NCBI GenBank assembly: GCA_945877355.1
Contig: CAMCRT010000021.1
Location: 1-33,811 of the forward strand
Length of the DNA stretch: 33,811 bases
Source of the DNA: an uncultured Mitsuokella sp.
Lineage (GTDB): Bacteria; Bacillota; Negativicutes; Selenomonadales; Selenomonadaceae
Direction: 5' to 3'
Positions 8,004 to 13,266 of the stretch are shown piece by piece; position 1 is the stretch's first letter; each line of letters opens with the position of its first letter. The translations under genes and the position numbers were made by a program. Under the pieces are notes generated by a model. The model had not been told where the DNA came from. It searched no databases and saw only the letters and a list, made by a program, of their open reading frames with translations.

Positions 8004-8669
8004 TCAATTCTGGAGATGGATCAGCACGCGGAGAAAGGCGAGCACCTTCTGGGCGAAGGACTGCATATCCTTGTAGACCGCCCTCTCCTTGTCGATGCGG
8101 TCGACAAGCGCGCCTTCCCCCACAAAATGGATTTCCTCTAGCGGGGCATCGAGGTCATCAAAGGTCAGCAGGATCTTCAGCTCTGTGCAATAGTCAAAGA
8201 TCGTATACCCTGCCAGGCGGCTGCCTTCCCGCACCTGCTTGCCATCCTCATACAAATCCGCCTGGATGAGCTGGGACACCTGTCGGACATGTCCATCCGG
8301 GAACAAGAGAAGCCCATGCTCCTCGTCGTACTCAAAGAGGAATGTATCATCCGCGCCATTGAGAAAACCGAGCGTCACGCGATAGGCCGTCACCCGCCGG
8401 ATCATGTGGAAATCAGCAGGCGACGGGAACCCGTGCGCCACGGTGGCAGCGGAAACCTCCTCAAAGGTATGGCCCTGCACCTCCTCCTTTCTCAGATGGC
8501 GCATCTTGCGGCAACGGTCACAGAGAAATTCCCCATCCGAAAGCTGCCACTTTGCAGGCGAAGCGATGGTGCCATCCTCGTATACCTTCTCCGTCACGTC
8601 CTCGTCACAGAGAAAGCACTTCCCAACCGGCCGCGCCTCCTGTTTGCGAAAGAAATCAAAGAACCCCAT
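8004..8669 (-). CDS. Zinc-ribbon protein of unknown function (DUF4428-like N terminus)
   Basis: The 221-residue protein starts MGFFDFFRKQE and has paired cysteines KCFLCDED and FLCDRCRKM about 30 residues apart, a likely zinc ribbon similar to DUF4428 domains. The rest is a mixed alpha/beta region (YRVTLGFLNGADDTFLFEYDEEHGLLLF) with no motif I recognise. The ATG at 8669 is chosen because GAGGTG lies 6 nt upstream; a GTG three codons earlier is possible. A perfect 8+4+8 palindrome sits just upstream of the ribosome-binding site and could be an operator. The gene has its own terminator. Function is not assigned. Confidence 0.75.
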   Translation of the reverse strand: MGFFDFFRKQEARPVGKCFLCDEDVTEKVYEDGTIASPAKWQLSDGEFLCDRCRKMRHLRKEEVQGHTFEEVSAATVAHGFPSPADFHMIRRVTAYRVTLGFLNGADDTFLFEYDEEHGLLLFPDGHVRQVSQLIQADLYEDGKQVREGSRLAGYTIFDYCTELKILLTFDDLDAPLEEIHFVGEGALVDRIDKERAVYKDMQSFAQKVLAFLRVLIHLQN

Positions 8670-8683
8670 GTGAATCACCTCTT

Positions 8684-8703
8684 AAAATGAATTCGTTCAT
8701 TTT
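8684..8703. promoter_or_regulatory. Perfect 20-bp palindrome upstream of the zinc-ribbon gene
   Basis: AAAATGAA and TTCATTTT flank a TTCG centre. The position, between a TATGAT-like -10 and the ribosome-binding site of the minus-strand gene, fits a repressor operator or a stable leader hairpin. This is seen directly; the role is inferred. Confidence 0.5.
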
Positions 8704-8719
8704 TATCATAGGTTCGACG

Positions 8720-8748
8720 AGAAGCATCCCTTCAGGTGTGGGGCCTAC
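8720..8748. repeat. Solitary degenerate type I-E-like CRISPR repeat
   Basis: It matches the consensus of the repeats at 11.5-13.3 kb at 22 of 29 positions, including GGGGCCTAC at the end. It is the outermost copy on the left, about 2.8 kb from the main cluster (about 1.3 kb if the insertion sequence is removed). Confidence 0.6.
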
Positions 8749-8987
8749 TGTATCGCAATTTCTATGTACCCGTGAAAATAAGAGATGAAATAAAAGCCGT
8801 CCGAGTTGTTGTGGAGGAACGGCGAGGGAACGAAGGGTTGAAACCAATCCGGGCAAATCCCTATGATGTTTTGATAAATAAAGAAGGGAACGCCCCCGCA
8901 ACCCACGTTTTACGGCGGGATAACGCGGAAGGTGCTCCTTCATCTATCCCTTTACTCGATTTGCTGCGCGGTGTCAAGGATAGAAAC
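8749..8987. other. Non-coding stretch with no recognised gene
   Basis: No convincing reading frame is present on either strand. Small hairpins occur (GAAGG/CCTTC at 8927-8944 and CCCGC/GCGGG near 8900). A TTGACA-like box at 8972-8977 on the minus strand has only a poor -10 at the right distance. It may be a decayed member of the structured-RNA cassettes found further right, but I cannot support that. Confidence 0.3.
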
Positions 8988-9026
8988 GGGGCTGTTTCAC
9001 GTCGTATTTGGCATGAAACAGTCCCC
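8988..9026 (-). terminator. Hairpin terminator after the Rpn pseudogene
   Basis: GGGG-CTGTTTCA pairs with TGAAACAG-T-CCCC with one bulged base and a 14-nt loop. It lies 27 bp past the pseudogene's stop and is followed by GTTTCT on the minus strand. Confidence 0.6.
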
Positions 9027-9052
9027 TCCGTACATACGTCATGTCAGTCATG

Positions 9053-9510
9053 TCATTCAATGCCAAATTCCTGATAAAGAGCAGAACGCCTCTCAGCATC
9101 CTTCATCGCCACAGGAAGCTCATTCATGCGCCCTGCTTGCTGCAGATGAATAGCAAGCTTTGCCATTCGTTCCGCCCCTCTTGCCTCTCCTCTTGCTTCT
9201 CCCCGACGTTCTCCCCGTTCTTCCGCCAGTTGCTGGCCTTCCACAAAGTTTGCATTGTAGTCGAGGATGGCGGATTCACGGGCTAGATATTCCTGGTATT
9301 CTTTATTCGAACGGGCAAATTTATCCGCCGCCTCAAATACATCCCGGTATGCCACATTCATCATCGCCAATTCCTCCTTTCCCGCATCGTCGAGAGTATC
9401 CAAAAGACACGTTTGCGCTCATTCTGCCCGAAAATATACTTGAACACAAGATCATTCGTTAGATTCAGCTTTCGTCTCCCCGACACACTAACACCTCCAG
9501 CCGACAGCAT
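9053..9510 (-). pseudogene. Rpn-family (PD-(D/E)XK nuclease/putative transposase) remnant with internal deletion
   Basis: The 5' piece (from ATG 9510 or, with GGAGG 7 nt upstream, GTG 9486) reads RRKLNLTNDLVFKYIFGQNERKRVF, the typical N terminus of Rpn recombination-promoting nucleases. At about 9405 it runs, out of frame, into LDTLDDAGKEELAMMNVAYRDVF and a long charged tail ending at 9053, which is the typical C-terminal region of the same family. The central nuclease core of the usual about 280-300-residue protein is missing, and the two parts are in different frames, so the gene is inactive. The promoter and a terminator hairpin are still intact. The family assignment comes from recognised termini. 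Confidence 0.75.
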
Positions 9511-9521
9511 ATTCTATTCCT

Positions 9522-9549
9522 ATTATACCGAAAACAAGAGGGAAATCAA
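9522..9549 (-). promoter_or_regulatory. Promoter of the Rpn pseudogene
   Basis: On the minus strand TTGATT (9544-9549) and a perfect TATAAT (9522-9527) are 16 bp apart, just upstream of the pseudogene start. Confidence 0.65.
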
Positions 9550-9552
9550 GAA

Positions 9553-9604
9553 AAGTAAGTGAAAATCCCCGCGAGTGTAAGTAAGCGAAAATCCCCGCGA
9601 GTGC
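9553..9604. repeat. Two tandem 26-bp copies derived from a CRISPR-like repeat
   Basis: 9553-9578 and 9579-9604 differ at only two positions. Each ends in ATCCCCGCGAGTG, the core of the 29-nt repeat seen at 11.5-13.3 kb with one change. The second copy continues into CGGGGCC, so 9585-9613 aligns to the full repeat at 22 of 29 positions. The first copy looks like a partial tandem duplication of it. Confidence 0.7.
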
Positions 9605-9630
9605 GGGGCCCCATGCCCCCCTTTCTGTGT

Positions 9631-9636
9631 TATACT
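9631..9636 (+). promoter_or_regulatory. Extended -10 upstream of the small cysteine-rich gene
   Basis: TGTTATACT gives an extended -10 (TATACT at 9631-9636) 43 nt before the start at 9679; no clear -35 is present. It starts 18 bp after the degenerate repeat at 9585-9613. Confidence 0.5.
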
Positions 9637-9678
9637 AATTAAAAGAGATATTCACCCGTTTTAAAGGATGTGATTCTC

Positions 9679-9918
9679 ATGTTTCAGCCTTGGAAAAGTC
9701 CTTTCAAAATCAGTCCCGCGCCAGATTCTGTTCGCGCCTGTGAGATTGGCAGGTCTAATCGAAATTATGATTGCCGACACTGTGAGCATTTCCATGTAGA
9801 TTGCGAGGTTGGGGACATTATCGAACGTGCCCTCGGTAATGACCCAACCGATGAGGATTTTAGAGATATGGGCCGCCTTCCCATCGCTGCCCAGCTCTTT
9901 ATCAACGACCATATATAA
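9679..9918 (+). CDS. Small cysteine/histidine-rich protein, unknown function
   Basis: This 79-residue protein starts MFQPWKSPFK and contains a C-x10-C-x2-C-x2-H-x-H-x2-C cluster (CEIGRSNRNYDCRHCEHFHVDC), likely a metal site, followed by an acidic helix and GRLPIAAQLFINDHI. The ATG at 9679 is preferred, with AAAGGATG upstream. It is preceded by its own -10 and degenerate CRISPR-like repeats, and its natural terminator (9925-9947) was the target of the insertion sequence. It is not part of the insertion sequence, because it lies outside the inverted repeat and target duplication. I do not recognise the family. Confidence 0.6.
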   Translation: MFQPWKSPFKISPAPDSVRACEIGRSNRNYDCRHCEHFHVDCEVGDIIERALGNDPTDEDFRDMGRLPIAAQLFINDHI

Positions 9919-9924
9919 TTCCAT

Positions 9925-9947
9925 AGCCCTGTATAGGGCTTATTTGT
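9925..9947 (+). terminator. Terminator of the small gene, cut by the insertion sequence
   Basis: AGCCCT-GTAT-AGGGCT (9925-9940) forms a hairpin. The original T-rich tail TTATTTGT is now duplicated on either side of the insertion (9940-9947 and 11479-11486). Confidence 0.75.
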
Positions 9948-10001
9948 GAGGCTTCGGGCATGATTGTGGGTGAATGCCCTGCCCCTGACTGAAATTTGCT
10001 A

Positions 10002-10030
10002 TTGAAAAGCCATGTTGGTTCCTGTAAAGT
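10002..10030 (+). promoter_or_regulatory. Transposase promoter
   Basis: TTGAAA (10002-10007) and TAAAGT (10025-10030) are 17 bp apart, placing the transcript start near 10037, about 32 nt before the transposase ATG. Confidence 0.55.
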
Positions 10031-10089
10031 ATCAGTGACCAAACCTAACTAACAAGGAGATAACCAACATGGCCTCAGCTGATACTTTA
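10009..10089 (+). promoter_or_regulatory. Interlocked inverted repeats covering the transposase start
   Basis: GCCATGTTGGTT (10009-10020) is the exact complement of AACCAACATGGC (10062-10073), which contains the start codon. TAAAGTATCAG (10025-10035) is the exact complement of CTGATACTTTA (10079-10089). The order A-B-A'-B' gives two competing hairpins or a pseudoknot. A and B lie in the promoter, so only read-through transcripts from outside carry them; these would hide the start codon, whereas the element's own transcript would not. Confidence 0.6.
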
Positions 10090-11430
10090 TGCAAAAAACT
10101 GCTCAATGTCAAGCATACTGTTGTAGAATCTCACGATTTTTACACAGGTGCTAACGGTGTTGCCCACCTTCGCATCAAGGCTCGTCCCAATGCGTGGCAT
10201 CAGGATGACTGCCCGTTCTGCGGAAGGCGCTGCCCCGGTTACGACCATCCGGCAAAGCACCGGAAAATTTGGCGCGGACTGGATTTCGGCGGCATCCTTG
10301 TGGAAATCGAGGGTGACACCCACCGGATCCGGTGCCCAGAGCACGGTGTCGTTACGGCGGCTGTCCCTTGGGCTTATCCCGGCAGCAGTTTCACCAAGGA
10401 TTTCGACCTCACCGTTGCATGGCTCGCCGAATACATCCCGAGGAGTGCCGTCGCAAGCTTCATGCGCATCGACTGGCAGACGGTCGGGAACTGCATCTCA
10501 AGAAGCCTGCAGGATCTCGAGCCGGAGCGCTCAAGACGCCTCGACGGCCTTGTCCGCATAGGAATTGACGAGACAAGCTACCGCAAGGGGCATAAGTACA
10601 TCACCGTGATTGTCAATCATGATACCAACACGGTCGTCTGGGTTGCCGATGGCCACGGAAAATCTGTCCTCGAGCAGTTCTACCGGGCGCTGAGCGACAA
10701 GCAGCTGGCCAGCATCGAGGTCGTCACCGGTGATGGTGCCCGTTGGATTACAGACTGCGTCAACGAGTTCACGCCGAACTGTGAGCGTTGCGTCGATCCA
10801 TTCCATGTCGTTGAATGGGCTATGGACGCCTTGGATCAGGTCCGCAAGGATCGTTGGCGCGCGGCATATGCAAAGGCGAGCGAGCTTGCCAAGGAGGCGC
10901 CTAAGAAGCGCGGCAGGGTCAGATCCGATGACCGGGCTGCACAGAAAGCGCTTGCAGCCCGCAAGGAAGCATCCGAAATCAAGAAGTCAACCTACGCCCT
11001 TGGCAAGGCCCCGGAAAATCTTACCGATAACCAGCGGATCCGCCTGGAAATGATTCAGGCAAGAGATCCACAACTGTACCGGGCATATCGCCTGAAGGAA
11101 TCCCTGCGAACGCTCCTGAAATCGTCTGATGTGGATCAGGCCGAAGCTGATTTGAAGCACTGGCTCTGGTGGGCGAGTCATAGCAGGATTCCTGCGTTCC
11201 ATGACCTGTATGAAAAGATCAAGCGGCACAGGGAGCATATCCTGAACACCATCCGGTTGGGATTGAGCAATGCTAGGATTGAAGCAACAAACAACAAAAT
11301 CAAGTTGATAATCCGCAAGGCATATGGCTTCCGGAACATACAGAACATGATGGATATGGTGTACCTCGTATGCTCAGATATCCGGATTCCACTTCCTAAC
11401 AGAAAACCTATGCTAGAGGAACCGGCTTAG
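10069..11430 (+). CDS. tnpA: ISL3-family transposase
   Basis: The 453-residue protein has the ISL3 layout: an N-terminal zinc ribbon (CPFCGRRCPGYDHPAKHRKIW then RCPEHG), a helix-turn-helix region, and a DDE domain with GIDETSYRKG (first D), VTGDGARW (second D) and NARIEATNNKIK (E) followed by RKAYGFRN. A lysine/arginine-rich insertion of about 60 residues (near 285-345) separates D2 and E. It catalyses cut-and-paste or copy-out transposition of the element. The start has AAGGAG 10 nt upstream. Length and motifs look complete, so it is probably active. Confidence 0.95.
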   Translation: MASADTLCKKLLNVKHTVVESHDFYTGANGVAHLRIKARPNAWHQDDCPFCGRRCPGYDHPAKHRKIWRGLDFGGILVEIEGDTHRIRCPEHGVVTAAVPWAYPGSSFTKDFDLTVAWLAEYIPRSAVASFMRIDWQTVGNCISRSLQDLEPERSRRLDGLVRIGIDETSYRKGHKYITVIVNHDTNTVVWVADGHGKSVLEQFYRALSDKQLASIEVVTGDGARWITDCVNEFTPNCERCVDPFHVVEWAMDALDQVRKDRWRAAYAKASELAKEAPKKRGRVRSDDRAAQKALAARKEASEIKKSTYALGKAPENLTDNQRIRLEMIQARDPQLYRAYRLKESLRTLLKSSDVDQAEADLKHWLWWASHSRIPAFHDLYEKIKRHREHILNTIRLGLSNARIEATNNKIKLIIRKAYGFRNIQNMMDMVYLVCSDIRIPLPNRKPMLEEPA

Positions 11431-11553
11431 TTACAGGGGAAATCGGCATTTCTTGCCCACAGGGATGCCCGAAGAGCCTTATTTGTTTGCGCTTTTCGTG
11501 GCTTTCATTTCTTCGTTTTCCCGCTATATCTCCTCGTCTATGAGCTTCTTCCA

Positions 11554-11582
11554 GGGATCACCCCCGCGGGTGCGGGGCCTAC
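11554..11582 (-). repeat. Type I-E-like CRISPR repeat copy a
   Basis: 28 of 29 positions match the copy at 12036-12064. The central palindrome CCCCGCGGGTGCGGGG and the minus-strand start GTAGGCCCC are kept. It directly follows the terminator tail of the small RNA at 11586-11680. Confidence 0.85.
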
Positions 11583-11585
11583 TTG

Positions 11586-11680
11586 AGCAAACGAAAAGAG
11601 CACCAATCGGCGCGGAGGTTGTCAGGCGTCCCGCGTCTACTGCCGGTAGACCGTCCTCTACCGGAGCTGATGCTCTTTCC
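11586..11680 (-). ncRNA. Structured small RNA 1 (class A)
   Basis: A strong minus-strand promoter, TTGACA (11710-11715) and TATATT (11687-11692) with a 17-bp spacer, predicts a start near 11680. Within a few bases the transcript begins AAAGAGCATCAG, which pairs over 12 bp with its own 3' end (11595-11606), including two G-U wobbles that would be A-C mismatches on the other strand. A TTTTCGTTT tail follows. Inside are an eight-pair hairpin CCGGTAGA/TCTACCGG and a CGCGG/CCGCG hairpin separated by CAGTAGAC. The transcript would end at repeat a. No open reading frame with a ribosome-binding site is evident. Function unknown. Confidence 0.7.
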
Positions 11681-11728
11681 AATCACAATATAGCGCGGCC
11701 CAGCGAAAATGTCAATAATAGTCCTCTT

Positions 11729-11757
11729 GGGATCATCCCCGCGGGTGCGGGGTCTAT
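11729..11757 (-). repeat. Type I-E-like CRISPR repeat copy b
   Basis: 27 of 29 positions match the consensus; the changes are at the GTAGG end (ATAGA on the minus strand). It lies directly after the small RNA at 11771-11879 and 14 bp before the -35 of the small RNA at 11586-11680. Confidence 0.85.
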
Positions 11758-11770
11758 ATTGACTGGATTC

Positions 11771-11879
11771 AAAAAAATAGAAGAAGCTACGAGTGAACGC
11801 GGTGAAGGATTTGATTCATCCGCGCCTACTGTCCGCACGCCTACACAAACGCGTCGTGCGGAAGCCGTAGCTTCTTCTA
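11771..11879 (-). ncRNA. Structured small RNA 2 (class A)
   Basis: The minus-strand promoter is TTGACG (11908-11913), a 17-bp spacer and TATATT (11885-11890); from -35 to -10 it is nearly identical to that of RNA 1. The transcript starts near TAGAAGAAGCTACG (11866-11879), which pairs perfectly over 14 bp with 11778-11791 and is followed at once by seven Ts (11771-11777). The interior has an eight-pair hairpin TCCGCACG/CGTGCGGA, then CAGTAGGC and a CGCGG/CCGCG hairpin, the same order as RNA 1, although the outer stem sequences are unrelated. This points to a maintained fold. Function unknown. Confidence 0.75.
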
Positions 11880-11974
11880 AAATCAATATAGCGCAGTCCA
11901 GCGAAAACGTCAATGCAAATCCTCTCGTTCACAGCGATTCTAACGCGCCCGTGAAGCCCGCGCGCGAAGAACGT

Positions 11975-12064
11975 GGGAACATCCCCGCGGGTGCGGGGCC
12001 TACGTCATCTGGGAGTTTATGACAGCGATTGCGCTGGGATCATCCCCGCGGGTGCGGGGCCTAC
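11975..12064 (-). CRISPR. Minimal type I-E-like CRISPR array: repeat-spacer-repeat
   Basis: Two 29-nt repeats (12036-12064, consensus, and 11975-12003, one difference) enclose a spacer of exactly 32 nt (12004-12035), the standard type I-E geometry. The repeat read on the minus strand begins GTAGGCCCCGC and ends GGGGATGATCCC, as in known I-E repeats. A promoter (12081-12089) drives it from the side of the perfect repeat. No cas gene is present in the window, so it would need Cascade made elsewhere. Confidence 0.85.
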
Positions 12065-12080
12065 CTGCCTCCTTTTCTCC

Positions 12081-12089
12081 AGTATACCA
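12081..12089 (-). promoter_or_regulatory. Leader promoter of the minimal CRISPR array
   Basis: TGGTATACT on the minus strand is an extended -10 whose start would fall about 10 nt before the first repeat. The surrounding GATTC-GTGGTATA sequence is shared with the promoter at 13040-13048. Confidence 0.55.
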
Positions 12090-12304
12090 CGAATCCCCCG
12101 AGTGGTCATGTCTCTTGGGGTGGGATTTTTCGTGGGAGAGATTTTTGTCAATGCCCTTCGAGACCTCGATAACTTCATCGAGGACATCCTCTTGCGAGTC
12201 TGCCGCTTTCAGTACAAGGCCGCAAGCATTTTCCTGTCCGCGCTCTCTATGGAGCCGAGAATACTGTCCTCTACCCTCGAATTGCTCTCGCTTTTTCCTG
12301 CCCC
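12090..12304. other. Stretch without a recognised gene
   Basis: Both strands have coding-like fragments in shifting frames (for example NACGLVLKAADSQEDVLDEVIE on the minus strand) but no start, ribosome-binding site or continuous frame, so it may hold a decayed gene. No repeat copy is seen here. Confidence 0.3.
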
Positions 12305-12307
12305 TTG

Positions 12308-12466
12308 TGCTACACTAGGGTAGAAAGATCGCTTGATTTATCGGAAGTAGAGGCACCCCCACGGTTATCGGCTCCAACATTTTTGCCGACGTGGAGACCG
12401 CTCCAGCGTTGGACTCGGAGGCAGTATCTAAGCTCGGGCTGCTATAAATCAGGTGGTCTTTTTTTT
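12308..12466 (+). ncRNA. Structured small RNA 3 (class B)
   Basis: The RNA itself spans about 12323-12466 (144 nt); the feature includes its extended -10, TGCTACACT (12308-12316), in the motif TTGTGCTACACTAGGG. The 5' end AAAGATCGCTTGATTTAT pairs with 12444-12461 over 18 continuous bp, with three G-U wobbles valid only on the plus strand, and runs into eight Ts. An internal hairpin TCGGC/GCCGA carries a 12-nt loop TCCAACATTTTT, and an outer CCACG/CGTGG stem supports it. It shares promoter, length and loop with RNA 4. Function unknown. Confidence 0.75.
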
Positions 12467-12568
12467 GTTTGTCTTTTAGGATTCGTGTCACTCTTTGGAA
12501 TAGCAGGTATCGTGACATAGCAGCCACCATGTCCATCATCCTCAAGATTGAGATAGATGGGGGCATAG

Positions 12569-12592
12569 AAAAACCGCCCTTGTCAGAGCGGT
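12569..12592 (-). terminator. Terminator of the first small paralogue
   Basis: ACCGCTC pairs with GGGCGGT around a TGACAA loop and is followed by five Ts on the minus strand, 13 bp after the stop codon at 12605. Confidence 0.8.
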
Positions 12593-12604
12593 CTTCTTTG
12601 CTTG

Positions 12605-12799
12605 TTACATGGTCTGCGCTTGTCTCGCCCGTCTCATTTCCCCGCCAAGACGGACTGCCGCCACGAACGCGTCCGTGTTCCTATCCTCGTCCTCGATCCA
12701 TTCCCCTGGTTTCCGGGGATGTTTCTTGTCGTATTCCTCTTGAACTTTCGAGAGATATCGGAGGATCTCCGAATTCGTCATCGTTACTCCATGCTTCAT
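12605..12799 (-). CDS. Small conserved protein, paralogue 1
   Basis: This 64-residue soluble protein shares the segment LRYLSKVQEEYDKKHPRKPGEWIE and a following AAVRLG with the gene at 13768-13953, so both are real and duplicated. It is rich in charged residues and has no membrane segment. The promoter is TTGAAA and TACACT with 17 bp between them (12817-12845). The start MKHGVTMTNSE at 12799 is preferred because it aligns with the paralogue. Its ribosome-binding site (GGCGG) is weaker than that of paralogue 2 (GGAGG). Family and function are unknown; proteins of this kind next to repeats could be antitoxin-like, but nothing proves it. Confidence 0.7.
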   Translation of the reverse strand: MKHGVTMTNSEILRYLSKVQEEYDKKHPRKPGEWIEDEDRNTDAFVAAVRLGGEMRRARQAQTM

Positions 12800-12816
12800 A
12801 CGAATCAACCGCCTTC

Positions 12817-12845
12817 AGTGTATCATGATTCTGATCCGGTTTCAA
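12817..12845 (-). promoter_or_regulatory. Promoter of paralogue 1
   Basis: TTGAAA (12840-12845), a 17-bp spacer and TACACT (12817-12822), with TGA before the -10. The same arrangement is conserved upstream of paralogue 2. Confidence 0.65.
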
Positions 12846-12868
12846 TCCAACAATGCGCACAAAGGCTT

Positions 12869-12897
12869 GGAATCATTCCCGCGTGTGGCAGGTCTAC
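12869..12897 (-). repeat. Degenerate CRISPR-like repeat copy e
   Basis: 22 of 29 positions match. The central palindrome is broken (CCCGCGTGTGGCAGG). It follows the small hairpin transcript at 12923-13033 in the same order as the other RNA-repeat pairs. Confidence 0.65.
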
Positions 12898-12922
12898 TTT
12901 TCTCGAATTGGATGTATTCGGA

Positions 12923-13048
12923 AAGCCTGCGGAGTTGATGAAGCGCACTGACAACGCTTCCTCCGCAGGCTTAGAAGACTCAACTCAAAAGGACTGGCAG
13001 GCCAGTGCAACCAGCGCCGAAGAGCCTCCCTCCACCTCTAATATACCA
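12923..13048 (-). ncRNA. Possible structured small RNA 5
   Basis: The extended -10 TGGTATATT (13040-13048) on the minus strand resembles the leader promoter at 12081-12089. Downstream, ACTGG-CCTG-CCAGT forms a small hairpin, and AAGCCTGCGGAG pairs perfectly over 12 bp with CTCCGCAGGCTT (12923-12934 with 12961-12972), with an inner AAGCG/CGCTT stem. The 5' end of the predicted transcript (near 13033) is not part of the long stem and no strong T-run follows, so this is less certain than RNAs 1-4. Confidence 0.4.
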
Positions 13049-13097
13049 CAGAATCAGAAGAATAGCGCAGAGAAAAAAGGAAAATCTTCAGATTAGA

Positions 13098-13126
13098 AGG
13101 ATCATCCCTGTGGGTGCGGGACTTAC
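13098..13126. repeat. Degenerate CRISPR-like repeat copy f
   Basis: 24 of 29 positions match. CCCTGTGGGTGCGGG replaces the perfect palindrome. It lies 15 bp before the -35 of the small RNA at 13177-13246. Confidence 0.7.
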
Positions 13127-13141
13127 TCATTTAGCATATCA

Positions 13142-13246
13142 TTGACACGAGCCAGCATTTGCCATATACTGATTTCAAGAGGGAGGGTTCCTTCTCTACT
13201 ATCCTGCGATAACAAGCGGGCTTGAGGAGAGGAGCCCTCCTTTTCC
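13142..13246 (+). ncRNA. Structured small RNA 6 with its promoter
   Basis: TTGACA (13142-13147), a 17-bp spacer and TATACT (13165-13170) form a near-consensus promoter with a start near 13177. GGAGGGTTCCTTCTCT (13182-13197) pairs with 13225-13240 in 15 of 16 positions; three pairs are G-U and valid only for the plus-strand RNA. TTTT follows. The loop is 27 nt. The transcript of about 70 nt ends 20 bp before repeat copy g. There is no sign of coding. Function unknown. Confidence 0.65.
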
Positions 13247-13266
13247 TCTGCCATTACATCGTACAA

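Larger units (their letters stand above)
9948..11478 (+). mobile_element. Complete ISL3-family insertion sequence, 1531 bp
   Basis: The element is bounded by imperfect inverted repeats: the left end GAGGCTTCGGGCAT then TGTGGG, and the right end read inward GGCTCTTCGGGCAT then TGTGGG. GGCTCTTCG-type tips are characteristic of ISL3. Identical 8-bp copies of TTATTTGT at 9940-9947 and 11479-11486 are the target-site duplication, 8 bp being the usual ISL3 length. The single transposase gene is intact. The perfect duplication indicates a fairly recent insertion. The left tip carries a few mismatches to the right tip. Confidence 0.93.

Noticed and set aside
8870-8977. A further structured RNA like those at 11.6-13.6 kb
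   Set aside because: A TTGACA box is present at 8972-8977, but there is no acceptable -10, and the ends do not form a long stem.
11905-11940. A further degenerate repeat about 32 nt past repeat c
   Set aside because: The spacing is tempting, but only about a third of positions match the consensus, which is near chance.
11453-12022. A 189-codon plus-strand frame running through the CRISPR-like repeats and RNA cassettes
   Set aside because: It crosses the insertion-sequence end, three repeats and two promoter-hairpin units on the opposite strand, has no ribosome-binding site, and its apparent internal repeats (NIA-x-x-SENVN) are explained by the duplicated promoter.
12442-12580. A minus-strand frame reading APIYLNLEDDGHGGCYVTIPAIP, resembling the start of a HicB antitoxin
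   Set aside because: There is no start codon after the upstream stop, it is only about 45 codons long and it overlaps both a terminator and the 3' arm of RNA 3. It may be a remnant, but the support is too weak.
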